Positions 1 to 6,797 of a DNA stretch of 17,262 nt are shown piece after piece; positions within the stretch are counted from its first letter, which is position 1, and every line of letters begins with the position of its first letter. Below the pieces are notes generated by a model. It had not been told where the DNA came from. It saw only the letters and a list, made by a program, of their open reading frames with translations, and searched no databases. The stretch covers positions 1 through 17,262 of the forward strand of contig JAJONP010000071.1 in NCBI GenBank assembly GCA_021323555.1. The letters run 5' to 3'. The position numbers and the translations under genes were made by a program. Source of the DNA: Gammaproteobacteria bacterium (lineage in GTDB: Bacteria > Pseudomonadota > Gammaproteobacteria > DSM-16500).

Positions 1-1541
1 ATTTTTTGGAAATGTTGATTCAGCCAATGAACGATGCCAGGCACAGAACGAAAATTGACAGACAGTGTAAGAGGTTCCAAGTGAATATGATTTAAACCTC
101 TATGACGAGCACGGATAAAATAACCGACTTCTGCTTCGCGAAAACGATAAATAGATTGCATAGGGTCACCCACCACGAATAAAGTGCGACCATCATCAGG
201 TTCCCATCCTGCTGTTAATTTTTCAATAAGACGATATTGGCTACTGGATGTATCTTGAAATTCATCAATTAAAATATGTTGCAATTGATAATCTAACGCA
301 AGTGCCTTATCCGTAGGCAAGTCCTCATTACCTAAAGCAATGAGTGCGGCTTGCGCATTTTCAATATAATCAATTTTTCCACGCTGTTGAAAAACCAATT
401 TAAGTTGTGCAACAAGCACGCATAACACTTGATGTACTGCCTTCAATATTTGCCATTGTATTTCGGAGTATTCAGCATCAGGCGTTAATTGAAGTTCTGT
501 AAAAGCAGGGATAAGAGCAGTATGAGCTTTCAATTTTTCTATTAAAATTACCATACGTTGCTTCATAGTATCAAATAGCATTTTTTCCTCAGCATTTTTA
601 GTACTGCTCGGCGCTGGAAATCCAATAGATTTATTAACTTGTTTTCGCCATTCAAAATCTTTAGTCAACAGTAATTCAGCAAGACCCTGCCAAGCAGGCT
701 TGTCCGCTATTTCTATACCAGGAAAATTTTTCAAATCAAGACAGTTTATAATTGGCGAATGAGAATTTTCTTTTGCGACTTGATTAGCAGCAAAATTTGC
801 TAGAGCTAGCAATTCAGCGCTATATTCTTTTGGAAATTTATTTTGTAAATACATGAGTGCATCAATAATTATTTCTGAAAGAGACTCTTCAAGTTTTTTC
901 CGTAATTCAGGATTGTTCGTATTGAGCATAATATGAGGCAACCATTGGTCACGTTTTTGCAGTAAATGGATGAGCAAGGCTTGCAATTTATTTAAGTCAT
1001 TATCAACATGTGATAATAACTGAGCAATAGCGGATGACCATGTATTATCTTCTTCTAAAGACAGTAGGAATTCTTGCACAGCCGCTTGATAGAGCGGCAT
1101 AGGGTCATCGGTTATATCCGGTGGCGCGCCAAAGTGAGCGAGTATAGGTAATTGTCTGGTGAGATAAGCATTGAACGAATCAATAGTTTGAATACGTAAG
1201 CGATTCGGATTATTTAATAAATTCCAACCCAATAATTGATTGCGGTGTAAAGCCGCTTTTGCTAAATGCCAAGTGGTTTTAGCATGGAGGGCTTCTGGTT
1301 CAGAAGTATTTACGACATGACTTAAAGTGTTAATGATACGCGTTCGCATTTCAGAGGCAGATTTTTTAGTAAAAGTAATTGCTAAAATTTCTTCAGGTTG
1401 TTTCACATAACAGAGTAATTTTAAAAAACGTTGTGTTAATAGTTCAGTTTTCCCAGAACCTGCAGGCGCTTGCACGATGAATGACTTTTGAGGATTCAGG
1501 GCTGCCTGACGTTGTTCATGGTCCGGTATAGTATTTGTCAT
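1..1541 (-). CDS. RecB/AddA-like UvrD-family (SF1) helicase, 3' end cut by window edge
   Basis: N-terminal 513 codons of an ATP-dependent DNA helicase of the UvrD/RecB/AddA group, which unwinds duplex DNA during double-strand-break processing. SF1A motifs appear in order. Walker A is APAGSGKTELLTQRF near residue 25. Motif Ia is AITFTKKSASEMR near 60. Motif Ic is IQTIDSFNAYL near 115. The Walker B/motif II region is LIDEFQDTSSSQYR near 425. Motif III is VVGDPMQSIYRFREAE near 455, and motif IV is LSVNFRS near 495. About 300 residues between motifs Ic and II (1B/2B-type insertion) and the N-terminal 'NPQKSFIVQAPAGSGKTEL' resemble RecB/AddA-type exonuclease helicases rather than UvrD or Rep. The C-terminal motifs V-VI and any PD-(D/E)XK nuclease domain lie beyond base 1, so a nuclease cannot be confirmed. 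The start is the ATG at 1541; only a weak ribosome binding site is visible. An AddB-like partner would be expected close by but is not in the window. Confidence 0.9.
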   Translation of the reverse strand, partial: MTNTIPDHEQRQAALNPQKSFIVQAPAGSGKTELLTQRFLKLLCYVKQPEEILAITFTKKSASEMRTRIINTLSHVVNTSEPEALHAKTTWHLAKAALHRNQLLGWNLLNNPNRLRIQTIDSFNAYLTRQLPILAHFGAPPDITDDPMPLYQAAVQEFLLSLEEDNTWSSAIAQLLSHVDNDLNKLQALLIHLLQKRDQWLPHIMLNTNNPELRKKLEESLSEIIIDALMYLQNKFPKEYSAELLALANFAANQVAKENSHSPIINCLDLKNFPGIEIADKPAWQGLAELLLTKDFEWRKQVNKSIGFPAPSSTKNAEEKMLFDTMKQRMVILIEKLKAHTALIPAFTELQLTPDAEYSEIQWQILKAVHQVLCVLVAQLKLVFQQRGKIDYIENAQAALIALGNEDLPTDKALALDYQLQHILIDEFQDTSSSQYRLIEKLTAGWEPDDGRTLFVVGDPMQSIYRFREAEVGYFIRARHRGLNHIHLEPLTLSVNFRSVPGIVHWLNQHFQK

Positions 1542-1559
1542 GGGCAAATTTTTACTTTT

Positions 1560-1592
1560 CTTAAGGTTATTTTAAGGCTAATAAGATATTAT
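1560..1592 (+). promoter_or_regulatory. Putative PmrA-type direct-repeat box with -10 hexamer, upstream of the 409-aa membrane protein
   Basis: CTTAAG (1560-1565), five bases GTTAT, then TTTAAG (1571-1576) form two half-sites 11 bp apart, fitting the enterobacterial PmrA box YTTAAK-N5-YTTAAK. It is close to, but not identical with, the Legionella/Coxiella form built on cTTAATatT repeats with the same 11-bp period. A TATTAT -10 hexamer follows at 1587-1592, ten bases after the second half-site. The -35 position would be covered by the box, and no good -35 is visible, which is the arrangement of an activator-dependent promoter. The site lies in the 83-bp divergent gap and could act on either gene. 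Short AT-rich motifs of this kind also arise by chance. Confidence 0.4.
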
Positions 1593-1624
1593 GCTACCAC
1601 TAAAATAGAAGGTGAGGATAGAAA

Positions 1625-2854
1625 ATGCGTTCTTCTAACCTATTTCATATGTTAAAGCAGCAGCCTGATAGAGCTACATCGGATGAGCTTTTAAAGCTAA
1701 AACAAAAGTTCGAATTACTAGAAAGGCAAGAGCCAGCGTTTTCAGATGACCAACCTGCTTCATCCTCTCCAGTGGAACAAGAGGTTAAAGCCTCGGTATC
1801 AGAACAAGATAAAATTGCGATAGAAGAATCTCGATTAAAGATCATGAAAGAGATGCTTGCCTATTTAAAAGAGAATGGTGAGATTCAGAAAAAAGATCCA
1901 CTACAAGAAGCTGTACCGCAGCCATCAACAAAATGGTGGGCAAAGCCAGTCTATGTTTTTCTCATGCTATTTAATGTGTTGTTTATGGCTATAGGCGGGT
2001 TTCTTGGAGCGCGAGAAATACTAGTTGATATTATTTCTTACTTGTCACCAGTGATAATAAATCTAATTAGTGGCTGTCTTGCAGCGTGTGAATGTGCGAT
2101 GTCTTATTCTATTAGTAGCCCTTATGTTAAAAAAGGGTTAGGGCTTCCAGAAGACGAGATAGCGAGAACCATCGCGATAATTCAGAATGAACAATGCCAG
2201 ACGACAGAAGCCATTAATGCTAAATTACTGTCTCCCCAATATTATCAATCCATGACTCCCTCAGATTATTCTGAATATACAAAGCTCTCTTCACTCTTTA
2301 ATGACTATATTTCGAATATAAAGCCTATAGAGTTTCAAGAACCTGCTTTTAAAAAAAGAATAAGATTATTTTTTACAGCAGTTAATATGGTTCTCATGAT
2401 GACCAACAGTTTTTATATGACAACAGCACTTCTGAAAGTAGTAGCAGCTACGTTAGTGGGAACGCCAATCGGTTGGGCCATGATAGCAGGTGTGATTCTT
2501 ATTCAGCTTGCTGCTACTTCGATTATGCGTTCTGAGAGTATGTTTGAAATGTTAAACCCTGAAGTAGTCAAAATAAAAGAAGCTAATAAGAGAATTAAAT
2601 CATTTAAAAATAAGACAAAAGATTTTTATCTTATAGGACGACAGAAACAGCGTCTTAATAATGTTTGTGCCAAAATGAAAAATTTGAAAAGAGCAGCAAA
2701 AGTAAAATCCAAGGCTGTTAAGCCTAAATTGCCTGCGCGTATCTTCAGTGGCTTTAGAGTGTTGTGGGGAAAGTATACCATTTTCCAGGAACCTACTTAC
2801 CCAGTGGGCCCATCTGAACAATTCGTGCAATCGAGGGCTAACTCTCTGCCTTAA
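1625..2854 (+). CDS. Hypothetical four-helix membrane protein with coiled-coil flanks
   Basis: I do not recognise this 409-aa protein. Residues 1-100 are hydrophilic and charged, with predicted helix around 18-38 and 62-90. Two hydrophobic pairs follow: about 107-128 with 131-157, and about 247-270 with 272-300. The second pair contains GTPIGWAMIAGVILIQLAA. A roughly 90-residue soluble loop lies between the pairs. The tail (310-370) is very basic, rich in KIK/KNK/KSKAVKPK, and no signal peptide is present. The start is supported by a good ribosome binding site (GGTGAGG, 1611-1617) seven bases before the ATG. It is transcribed away from the helicase gene and preceded by a PmrA-like direct repeat. 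Two membrane hairpins embedded in charged helices are common among secreted effectors of Legionella and Coxiella, but no catalytic motif supports any function. It could equally be an ordinary lineage-specific inner-membrane protein. Confidence 0.75.
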   Translation: MRSSNLFHMLKQQPDRATSDELLKLKQKFELLERQEPAFSDDQPASSSPVEQEVKASVSEQDKIAIEESRLKIMKEMLAYLKENGEIQKKDPLQEAVPQPSTKWWAKPVYVFLMLFNVLFMAIGGFLGAREILVDIISYLSPVIINLISGCLAACECAMSYSISSPYVKKGLGLPEDEIARTIAIIQNEQCQTTEAINAKLLSPQYYQSMTPSDYSEYTKLSSLFNDYISNIKPIEFQEPAFKKRIRLFFTAVNMVLMMTNSFYMTTALLKVVAATLVGTPIGWAMIAGVILIQLAATSIMRSESMFEMLNPEVVKIKEANKRIKSFKNKTKDFYLIGRQKQRLNNVCAKMKNLKRAAKVKSKAVKPKLPARIFSGFRVLWGKYTIFQEPTYPVGPSEQFVQSRANSLP

Positions 2855-2870
2855 GTATTTCCTCCATAGA

Positions 2871-2910
2871 AAAATTTGAATATTTTTCAAATTTTCGGCG
2901 AAAATTTGAA
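2871..2910. repeat. Three-armed alternating 10-bp repeat with 15-bp period
   Basis: The 10-mer AAAATTTGAA occurs at 2871-2880, its exact reverse complement at 2886-2895, and a direct copy again at 2901-2910. The arms are separated by exactly 5 bp (TATTT, then CGGCG). The middle arm can pair with either neighbour. The last arm overlaps the -35 hexamer of the promoter at 2906-2934, so most of the repeat lies upstream of the expected transcript and is better explained as a protein-binding operator than as an RNA switch. It could alternatively form a weak AT-only hairpin at the end of the upstream gene. Confidence 0.7.
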
Positions 2911-2934
2911 TTAGTATTAAAAAATTCATATAAT
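2906..2934 (+). promoter_or_regulatory. Sigma-70-type promoter for the DUF4143 ATPase gene
   Basis: TTGAAT (2906-2911), a 17-bp spacer and a perfect TATAAT (2929-2934) lie 46 bp upstream of the ATG at 2981. Match and spacing are close to consensus. The -35 is embedded in the third arm of the 15-bp-period repeat, so a protein bound to that repeat would cover it. Confidence 0.7.
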
Positions 2935-2980
2935 ATAAACATTATAATAGAATTTCTTATTTAATTATCGGGAATATACA

Positions 2981-4177
2981 ATGGGTTACACAAAAAGATC
3001 GATTGAGCCCAAAATACAAGCGGCTTTAAACCGTGGTAAAAGTGTTTTACTGACAGGGCCACGACAAACAGGCAAAACGACTTTACTGGCTCAACAAATT
3101 AAAAGTAGCCGCGCCATTAATTTTGCCGATCCAGCTCTTCGTTTACAGTATGAAATGTCACCTGATCTACTCAAGGCAGAAGTTGAAGCAATGCAGCCTG
3201 AAAAGGATCGTACTATGCCATTATTGGTATTAGACGAAATTCAAAAAGTACCCCTCCTGATGGACACGATCCAGTTATTGATTGATAATAAGCAGGCACA
3301 GTTTATTTTAACAGGCTCTTCTGTCAGAAAATTAAAACGCACTAAAGATATTAATTTATTACCTGGCAGAATTATTGGGTTACATTTAGACCCCTTATCT
3401 TTATTAGAAATGCCTAAAATCCCTGAGATTGAAAAATTACTTTTATATGGCAGTTTACCCAATATTTTTTTTGAAAAAAACACACAGTATCAGGAAGAAG
3501 ATTTAAAAAATTACGTGGTTAATTATCTCGAAGAAGAAATTCGTGCAGAAGCAATGGTGCGAAATATTGGAAGCTTCGCGCGTTTTTTAGAGTGTGCGGC
3601 TTTAGAATTAGGACAACCTGTGAATATGGAAAAAATATCACAAGACATTGGCGTGAAACGCAATACGATTGTTGACTATTATCAGATTTTAGAAGATTGT
3701 TTAATTATCAATAGAATTGAACCCATTACCCGTAGTTCATCTCGTCATCGCTTAACCAAAGCCAGTAAATATTTATTTTTTGATTTAGGAGTGAGACGTT
3801 TATGTGCTCGCCAAGGCAGTCAATTATCTGCTAAAACACTTGCAAATTTATTCGAGCAATTGGTAGGAATGGAATTGTTACGTTATTTGCATGTATTTAC
3901 CCTCAATGGGAAGTTGCGCTATTGGCGTGATCATAATGGGCCCGAAATAGATTATGTGATTGATATTCACAATAAATATATTCCTATCGAAGCAAAATGG
4001 ACTTCACGACCTGATGCGAAAGATGCTGTACACTTGGAATTATTCTTAAAAGAATATGATTGTTATGAGAAAGCTTATATTATCTGCCAGTGTAAAACTC
4101 AATTTAAGTTAACAGATCGTGTGATTGCATTGCCTTGGCAAGAGCTTTCTAGGCTATCGCAAGAGTTTCTGCTGTAG
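2981..4177 (+). CDS. AAA-family ATPase with C-terminal DUF4143 domain
   Basis: A 398-aa ATP-binding protein of the widespread AAA_14/DUF4143 family. The Walker A motif TGPRQTGKTTLL lies around residues 25-36. Walker B is LLVLDEIQKVPLL around 82-94. The sensor-1-like stretch FILTGSSVRKLK lies near 109-120. The second half carries a winged-helix-like region (VNMEKISQDIGVKRNTIVDYY) and the DUF4143 domain, with FEQLVGMELLRYL and a restriction-endonuclease-like core RDHNGPEIDYVI plus IPIEAKWTS. This D/E...E-x-K arrangement recalls PD-(D/E)XK folds. The length is normal and the gene looks intact. Cellular roles of the family are mostly undefined; members are frequent in accessory regions. It has its own promoter with an operator-like repeat, and a yefM-yoeB pair follows 207 bp downstream, which fits a patch of accessory genes. 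No membrane segment is present, so it should be cytoplasmic. Confidence 0.9.
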   Translation: MGYTKRSIEPKIQAALNRGKSVLLTGPRQTGKTTLLAQQIKSSRAINFADPALRLQYEMSPDLLKAEVEAMQPEKDRTMPLLVLDEIQKVPLLMDTIQLLIDNKQAQFILTGSSVRKLKRTKDINLLPGRIIGLHLDPLSLLEMPKIPEIEKLLLYGSLPNIFFEKNTQYQEEDLKNYVVNYLEEEIRAEAMVRNIGSFARFLECAALELGQPVNMEKISQDIGVKRNTIVDYYQILEDCLIINRIEPITRSSSRHRLTKASKYLFFDLGVRRLCARQGSQLSAKTLANLFEQLVGMELLRYLHVFTLNGKLRYWRDHNGPEIDYVIDIHNKYIPIEAKWTSRPDAKDAVHLELFLKEYDCYEKAYIICQCKTQFKLTDRVIALPWQELSRLSQEFLL

Positions 4178-4323
4178 GAACAGAAGGAGCAGGGAAATTA
4201 CATCTATAATTATATTTTTCAAATGGATTAGCTGGATGCCGAAAGAACCGAGCAAAACAAGAGTTTGTATCAATATCTCTGATGCTTCTTATAAAAAATT
4301 CGATAGAGTTATGAATCCTTATA

Positions 4324-4361
4324 TTGATTTAATGTTAAAACATGTACTATAATCCGTACAT
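4324..4361 (+). promoter_or_regulatory. yefM-yoeB promoter with GTAC palindrome operator
   Basis: TTGATT (4324-4329), an 18-bp spacer and TATAAT (4348-4353) form a promoter 31 bp upstream of the yefM ATG. The -10 is flanked by the inverted repeat ATGTAC (4342-4347) and GTACAT (4356-4361), eight bases apart. The YefM-YoeB operator of E. coli is built on palindromes with a TGTACA core, so these half-sites are the expected kind of target for YefM autorepression. The placement over the -10 fits repression by blocking polymerase. Confidence 0.65.
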
Positions 4362-4384
4362 ATCTGAAAAGTTGGAAACCTCTT

Positions 4385-4630
4385 ATGACCACCATAACTT
4401 ACACTTCTGCCCGCGCTCATTTAGCCAAAACAATGCAACGAGTTTGCGAAGATCACGTGCCTATCATTATTACTCGATCTACTGCAGAGCCTGTGGTGAT
4501 GCTTTCATTATCTGATTTTGAAGCGCTACAGGAAACCCATTATTTGCTAAAAAGTCCTGCTAATGCAGCCAGACTGGCTGAAGGGATTGATGAAATTGAA
4601 AAAATGATAGCCGATGATAAGGCAAAGTAA
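4385..4630 (+). CDS. yefM: YefM antitoxin (Phd/YefM family)
   Basis: An 81-aa antitoxin that should neutralise the adjacent YoeB RNase and repress its own operon. The N-terminal DNA-binding/dimer region (TITYTSARAHLAKTMQRV) and the following EDHVPIIITRSTAEPVVMLS closely follow E. coli YefM. So do SLSDFEALQETHYLLKSPAN and the toxin-wrapping acidic tail EGIDEIEKMIADDK. Length matches the family (about 83 aa). It is the first gene of a two-gene operon. Its TAA overlaps the yoeB ATG by one base (TAATG), so translation is probably coupled. Upstream is a promoter with a GTAC palindrome, consistent with autoregulation. The ribosome binding site is poor (TTGGAAA, about nine bases upstream). Recognition is from sequence pattern and gene order. 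Confidence 0.95.
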   Translation: MTTITYTSARAHLAKTMQRVCEDHVPIIITRSTAEPVVMLSLSDFEALQETHYLLKSPANAARLAEGIDEIEKMIADDKAK

Positions 4631-4884
4631 TGCAAGTCATTTATTCAACATGCGCGAAGGAAGATAGAGCCTATTGGAAAAAATCAAATGCTAACATCCT
4701 AAAACGAATTGATTTACTTATTACTGATATTAAGCGAAATTCTTATACAGGCATTGGGAAGCCAGAGCTGCTGCGATTTGAGAAATCAGGTTATTGGTCA
4801 AGAAGAATTGATCAAGAACATCGGTTAGTTTATAAAGTAGTGGATCACAAAATTTATATTGTACAGTGTAGATATCATTATTAG
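4630..4884 (+). CDS. yoeB: YoeB toxin, ribosome-dependent mRNA interferase
   Basis: An 84-aa RelE-fold toxin of the Txe/YoeB family, which cleaves mRNA in the ribosomal A site and stops translation unless bound by YefM. Length equals E. coli YoeB. The residues known to matter all align and are kept: Glu46 (in GKPELLRF), Arg65 (in WSRRIDQEHRLVYKV), and the C-terminal His83-Tyr84 (CRYHY). The toxin therefore looks active, and the pair intact rather than decaying. It starts within the yefM stop codon. The next gene, def, converges and ends only 10 bp away, so no separate terminator is evident between them. In family members the pair acts in stress response or as a stabilisation module; which applies here cannot be told from sequence. 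Confidence 0.95.
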   Translation: MQVIYSTCAKEDRAYWKKSNANILKRIDLLITDIKRNSYTGIGKPELLRFEKSGYWSRRIDQEHRLVYKVVDHKIYIVQCRYHY

Positions 4885-4894
4885 CCTCTCTTGA

Positions 4895-5404
4895 TCACCC
4901 GTTCGCCTTCTTCAAAAATTTTTCCATTTTCTTTAAAGAAATAGTTTTTTTCAAAGGCGATAAATAATCGATATTTAATTTACCTAGTAAATGATCAATT
5001 TCATGTTGCAAGCAATGCGCCAGTAGGCCAGTGCCTTCTATTTCAAAAAATACGCCTTTTTCATTTTGGGCGCGCACTTTCACATAAGTCGCGCGTGGTG
5101 ATGTGGTATACGTGCCAGGAATAGAAAGACAGCCTGCGGACATTAATTCTGAACCGCTTTGTTCTATAATCTCCGGATTAATTATACAGAATGGTTTATT
5201 TTTTTCTTCAGATATATCAACTACTGCAATGCGTTTAGCCAGTCCAATTTGCGGAGCAGCCAAACCGCAGCCATTGGCATGGTACATAGTCTCATACATA
5301 TCTTGTATCAATTGAGCGAGCGCCTCATCAAATTCATTCACGGGGTCAGCTATTTTATGTAACGCTGGATGATGAGAATAATAAACAATAGGGATTAAAG
5401 CCAT
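4895..5404 (-). CDS. def: Peptide deformylase
   Basis: A 169-aa metallo-hydrolase removing the N-formyl group from nascent proteins. The three family motifs are present. Motif 1 is GCGLAAPQIG (45-54). Motif 2 is AGCLSIPG (90-97), with metal ligand Cys92. Motif 3 is QHEIDHLLG (133-141), with ligands His134 and His138 and catalytic Glu135. The ending LNIDYLSPLKK is typical of gammaproteobacterial enzymes. Motif 2 is normally EGCLS; here the Glu is Ala90, an uncommon change close to the active site. The usual neighbour fmt is absent, so this may be a second, stand-alone deformylase copy. The gene converges with yoeB. The upstream gap to the 76-aa gene contains no clear consensus promoter for it. 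A GAGAG stretch about nine bases before the ATG could serve as ribosome binding site. Confidence 0.93.
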   Translation of the reverse strand: MALIPIVYYSHHPALHKIADPVNEFDEALAQLIQDMYETMYHANGCGLAAPQIGLAKRIAVVDISEEKNKPFCIINPEIIEQSGSELMSAGCLSIPGTYTTSPRATYVKVRAQNEKGVFFEIEGTGLLAHCLQHEIDHLLGKLNIDYLSPLKKTISLKKMEKFLKKANG

Positions 5405-5667
5405 TCGAGGTTCTCTCTCTACTTATTTTTTATAAAATTCTGAGTCTATTCATAATAGTTACAATCTGTTTTAACTTTCTTCAAAATTACGGATTATACT
5501 CTATTTAATAGACAATTCACCTACTTTTAAGGGGTTTATTTTTTACTAAGTACGTTGAAAAGATTTGCTAATTGAAAGGATGTTATATAAAGTACATTTA
5601 GGGATTTTGTGGAAGGGAACAGGTAATATCATTTATATAATAAAAATGTTTTTTGGAGGAAGAAATT

Positions 5668-5898
5668 ATGGCAACTACTAACACGCGATCAAGTAAGAAA
5701 AATGAGGAAGTCATTCAGGCAGCAGCATCGACTATTCCTAAAAATGTTGCTAATGAGAAAGATGTAGATGTTTTGAAGAAGACAGTAAAATACCTGGATA
5801 AAAAAATAAAAGAAAAAATGGAAAATTTGGAGGCTTTAAAAGCAGGAAAACAGCCTAACCAAGATAAACCTACTGCTCCTGGTATGAGGCATAGATAA
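5668..5898 (+). CDS. Small charged hypothetical protein, 76 aa
   Basis: Not recognised. The ATG at 5668 is chosen over an in-frame TTG at 5653 because a strong GGAGGA (5655-5660) sits seven bases before it. The protein is hydrophilic. It has a Ser/Thr/Asn-rich start (MATTNTRSSKKNEE), a likely amphipathic helix or short coiled coil around residues 35-57 (VLKKTVKYLDKKIKEKM) and a Pro/Gln-rich tail ending PTAPGMRHR. There is no signal peptide, membrane segment or cysteine. The next gene starts 41 bp downstream on the same strand with its own good ribosome binding site, so the two are probably co-transcribed. The 263-bp region upstream is AT-rich. Its best promoter candidate is TTAACT, 18 bp, TATACT ending about 170 bp before the ATG, which is weak evidence. 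The function is unknown. Confidence 0.65.
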   Translation: MATTNTRSSKKNEEVIQAAASTIPKNVANEKDVDVLKKTVKYLDKKIKEKMENLEALKAGKQPNQDKPTAPGMRHR

Positions 5899-5939
5899 TA
5901 TAGATAATATTTATATCACAGAACGAGTAGGAGAGCGGT

Positions 5940-6713
5940 ATGTTTGACCGGTTGCAAAAACCATTCTTAACGGTTGAAACCGGAGAAGCATACCAACCTG
6001 TTCGTTTGGCTTATACCTTGCGACAGCCCGATCAATTCGTACGGGCTTTAGAAAATTTAAAATGTATCCAGAAAAATTCTGTGCCAAACTCCTGGAATTG
6101 GTTTTGGCAGGCAGAGTGTAACGATCTACCTTTTGAGTCCGTTGATGCTTTTCAAAGAGTCCCCGATAGACCTATCCGTCTTGGAACTATTACACAGCGT
6201 GATGGCAAGGTTTTTTTAAGTTTAACTTCTTTTAAACGTGCCTGTCTGGCGGTGCCTTTTTTTCATAAGGCATTAGATCCCAAAATAGTTTGTATCCATC
6301 AGGCTGATTTTGTGAATAAGGTATTCTCACTCAGCGAACGTTTACCACATGGATTTACTGAATTATTCAAAGAGGAAGAGCTAGATCGTATTTTGCACCA
6401 ACGGTTAGAAGATTATTCAAAAGTACAAGAACAATGTGAATTGGCACCTACTGTTGAAGAAGCATTTGGTATATTGTCTGATTATACGGAAGCTGAAGCT
6501 AAAAAACGGCTACCTTATGTCGAACGTTATTTATTTGAAATTCAGGAAGAAAATGACTCTGAAGTGGTTTTCCTTTCTTTCTATGTTTATTTGCGCGCTC
6601 GTGAACTTGTTGCAATCAAGCGTTGGTTTAGCCAAGCGGGTTTTGAGATGTCTGAATCCACAGAGGCAACATTAGAGCAGGTCTTTGGCGAGATGGGAGT
6701 TGATCTTTTTTAG
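5940..6713 (+). CDS. Hypothetical cytosolic protein, 257 aa
   Basis: I do not recognise the family. The start is supported by AGGAG (5929-5933), six bases before the ATG. The protein has no signal peptide or convincing membrane segment. The first half is aromatic-rich and mixed alpha/beta (SWNWFWQAECNDLPF, GTITQRDGKVFLSLTSFKRA). The second half looks helical and acidic (FTELFKEEELDRIL, TVEEAFGILSDYTEAEAKKRL). The end is ATLEQVFGEMGVDLF. The length, composition and codon use look like a normal expressed gene. It follows the 76-aa gene by 41 bp and is followed by a terminator-like structure, so the two form a likely two-gene unit. There is no catalytic motif I can defend. Confidence 0.75.
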   Translation: MFDRLQKPFLTVETGEAYQPVRLAYTLRQPDQFVRALENLKCIQKNSVPNSWNWFWQAECNDLPFESVDAFQRVPDRPIRLGTITQRDGKVFLSLTSFKRACLAVPFFHKALDPKIVCIHQADFVNKVFSLSERLPHGFTELFKEEELDRILHQRLEDYSKVQEQCELAPTVEEAFGILSDYTEAEAKKRLPYVERYLFEIQEENDSEVVFLSFYVYLRARELVAIKRWFSQAGFEMSESTEATLEQVFGEMGVDLF

Positions 6714-6725
6714 TAGGTGCTATTC

Positions 6726-6795
6726 AAGGCCCCTGTGAACGTTTACTCTACTTACAGCTGATACTATTGTGTAAGTAACTGTTGACGGGGCTTTT
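6726..6795 (+). terminator. Likely rho-independent terminator of the 5668-6713 gene pair
   Basis: AAGGCCCC (6726-6733) pairs with GGGGCTTT (6787-6794) over eight positions with one G-U pair, and is followed by a T-rich run (CTTTTGACTTT). Inside lies a second stem, ACTTACA (6750-6756) with TGTAAGT (6770-6776), around a 13-base loop. The wide branched loop is unusual for a terminator, so this is a moderate call. Confidence 0.4.
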
Positions 6796-6797
6796 GA

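Noticed and set aside
2871..2910. The three-armed repeat as a transcription attenuator
   Set aside because: The promoter whose -35 overlaps the last arm places the arms upstream of the transcript, and no T run follows either hairpin.
2600..2929. 109-codon minus-strand frame opposite the membrane protein and the three-armed repeat
   Set aside because: It runs through AT-rich operator sequence and opposite a gene with a strong ribosome binding site. No start signals or domains were seen.
4125..4352. 75-codon plus-strand frame across the end of the ATPase gene, with a 38-aa inner version from ATG 4236
   Set aside because: Its first third is an out-of-frame reading of the ATPase gene. The inner version has no good ribosome binding site and no recognisable similarity, and its end overlaps the yefM promoter. 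It could be a gene remnant, but nothing supports it.
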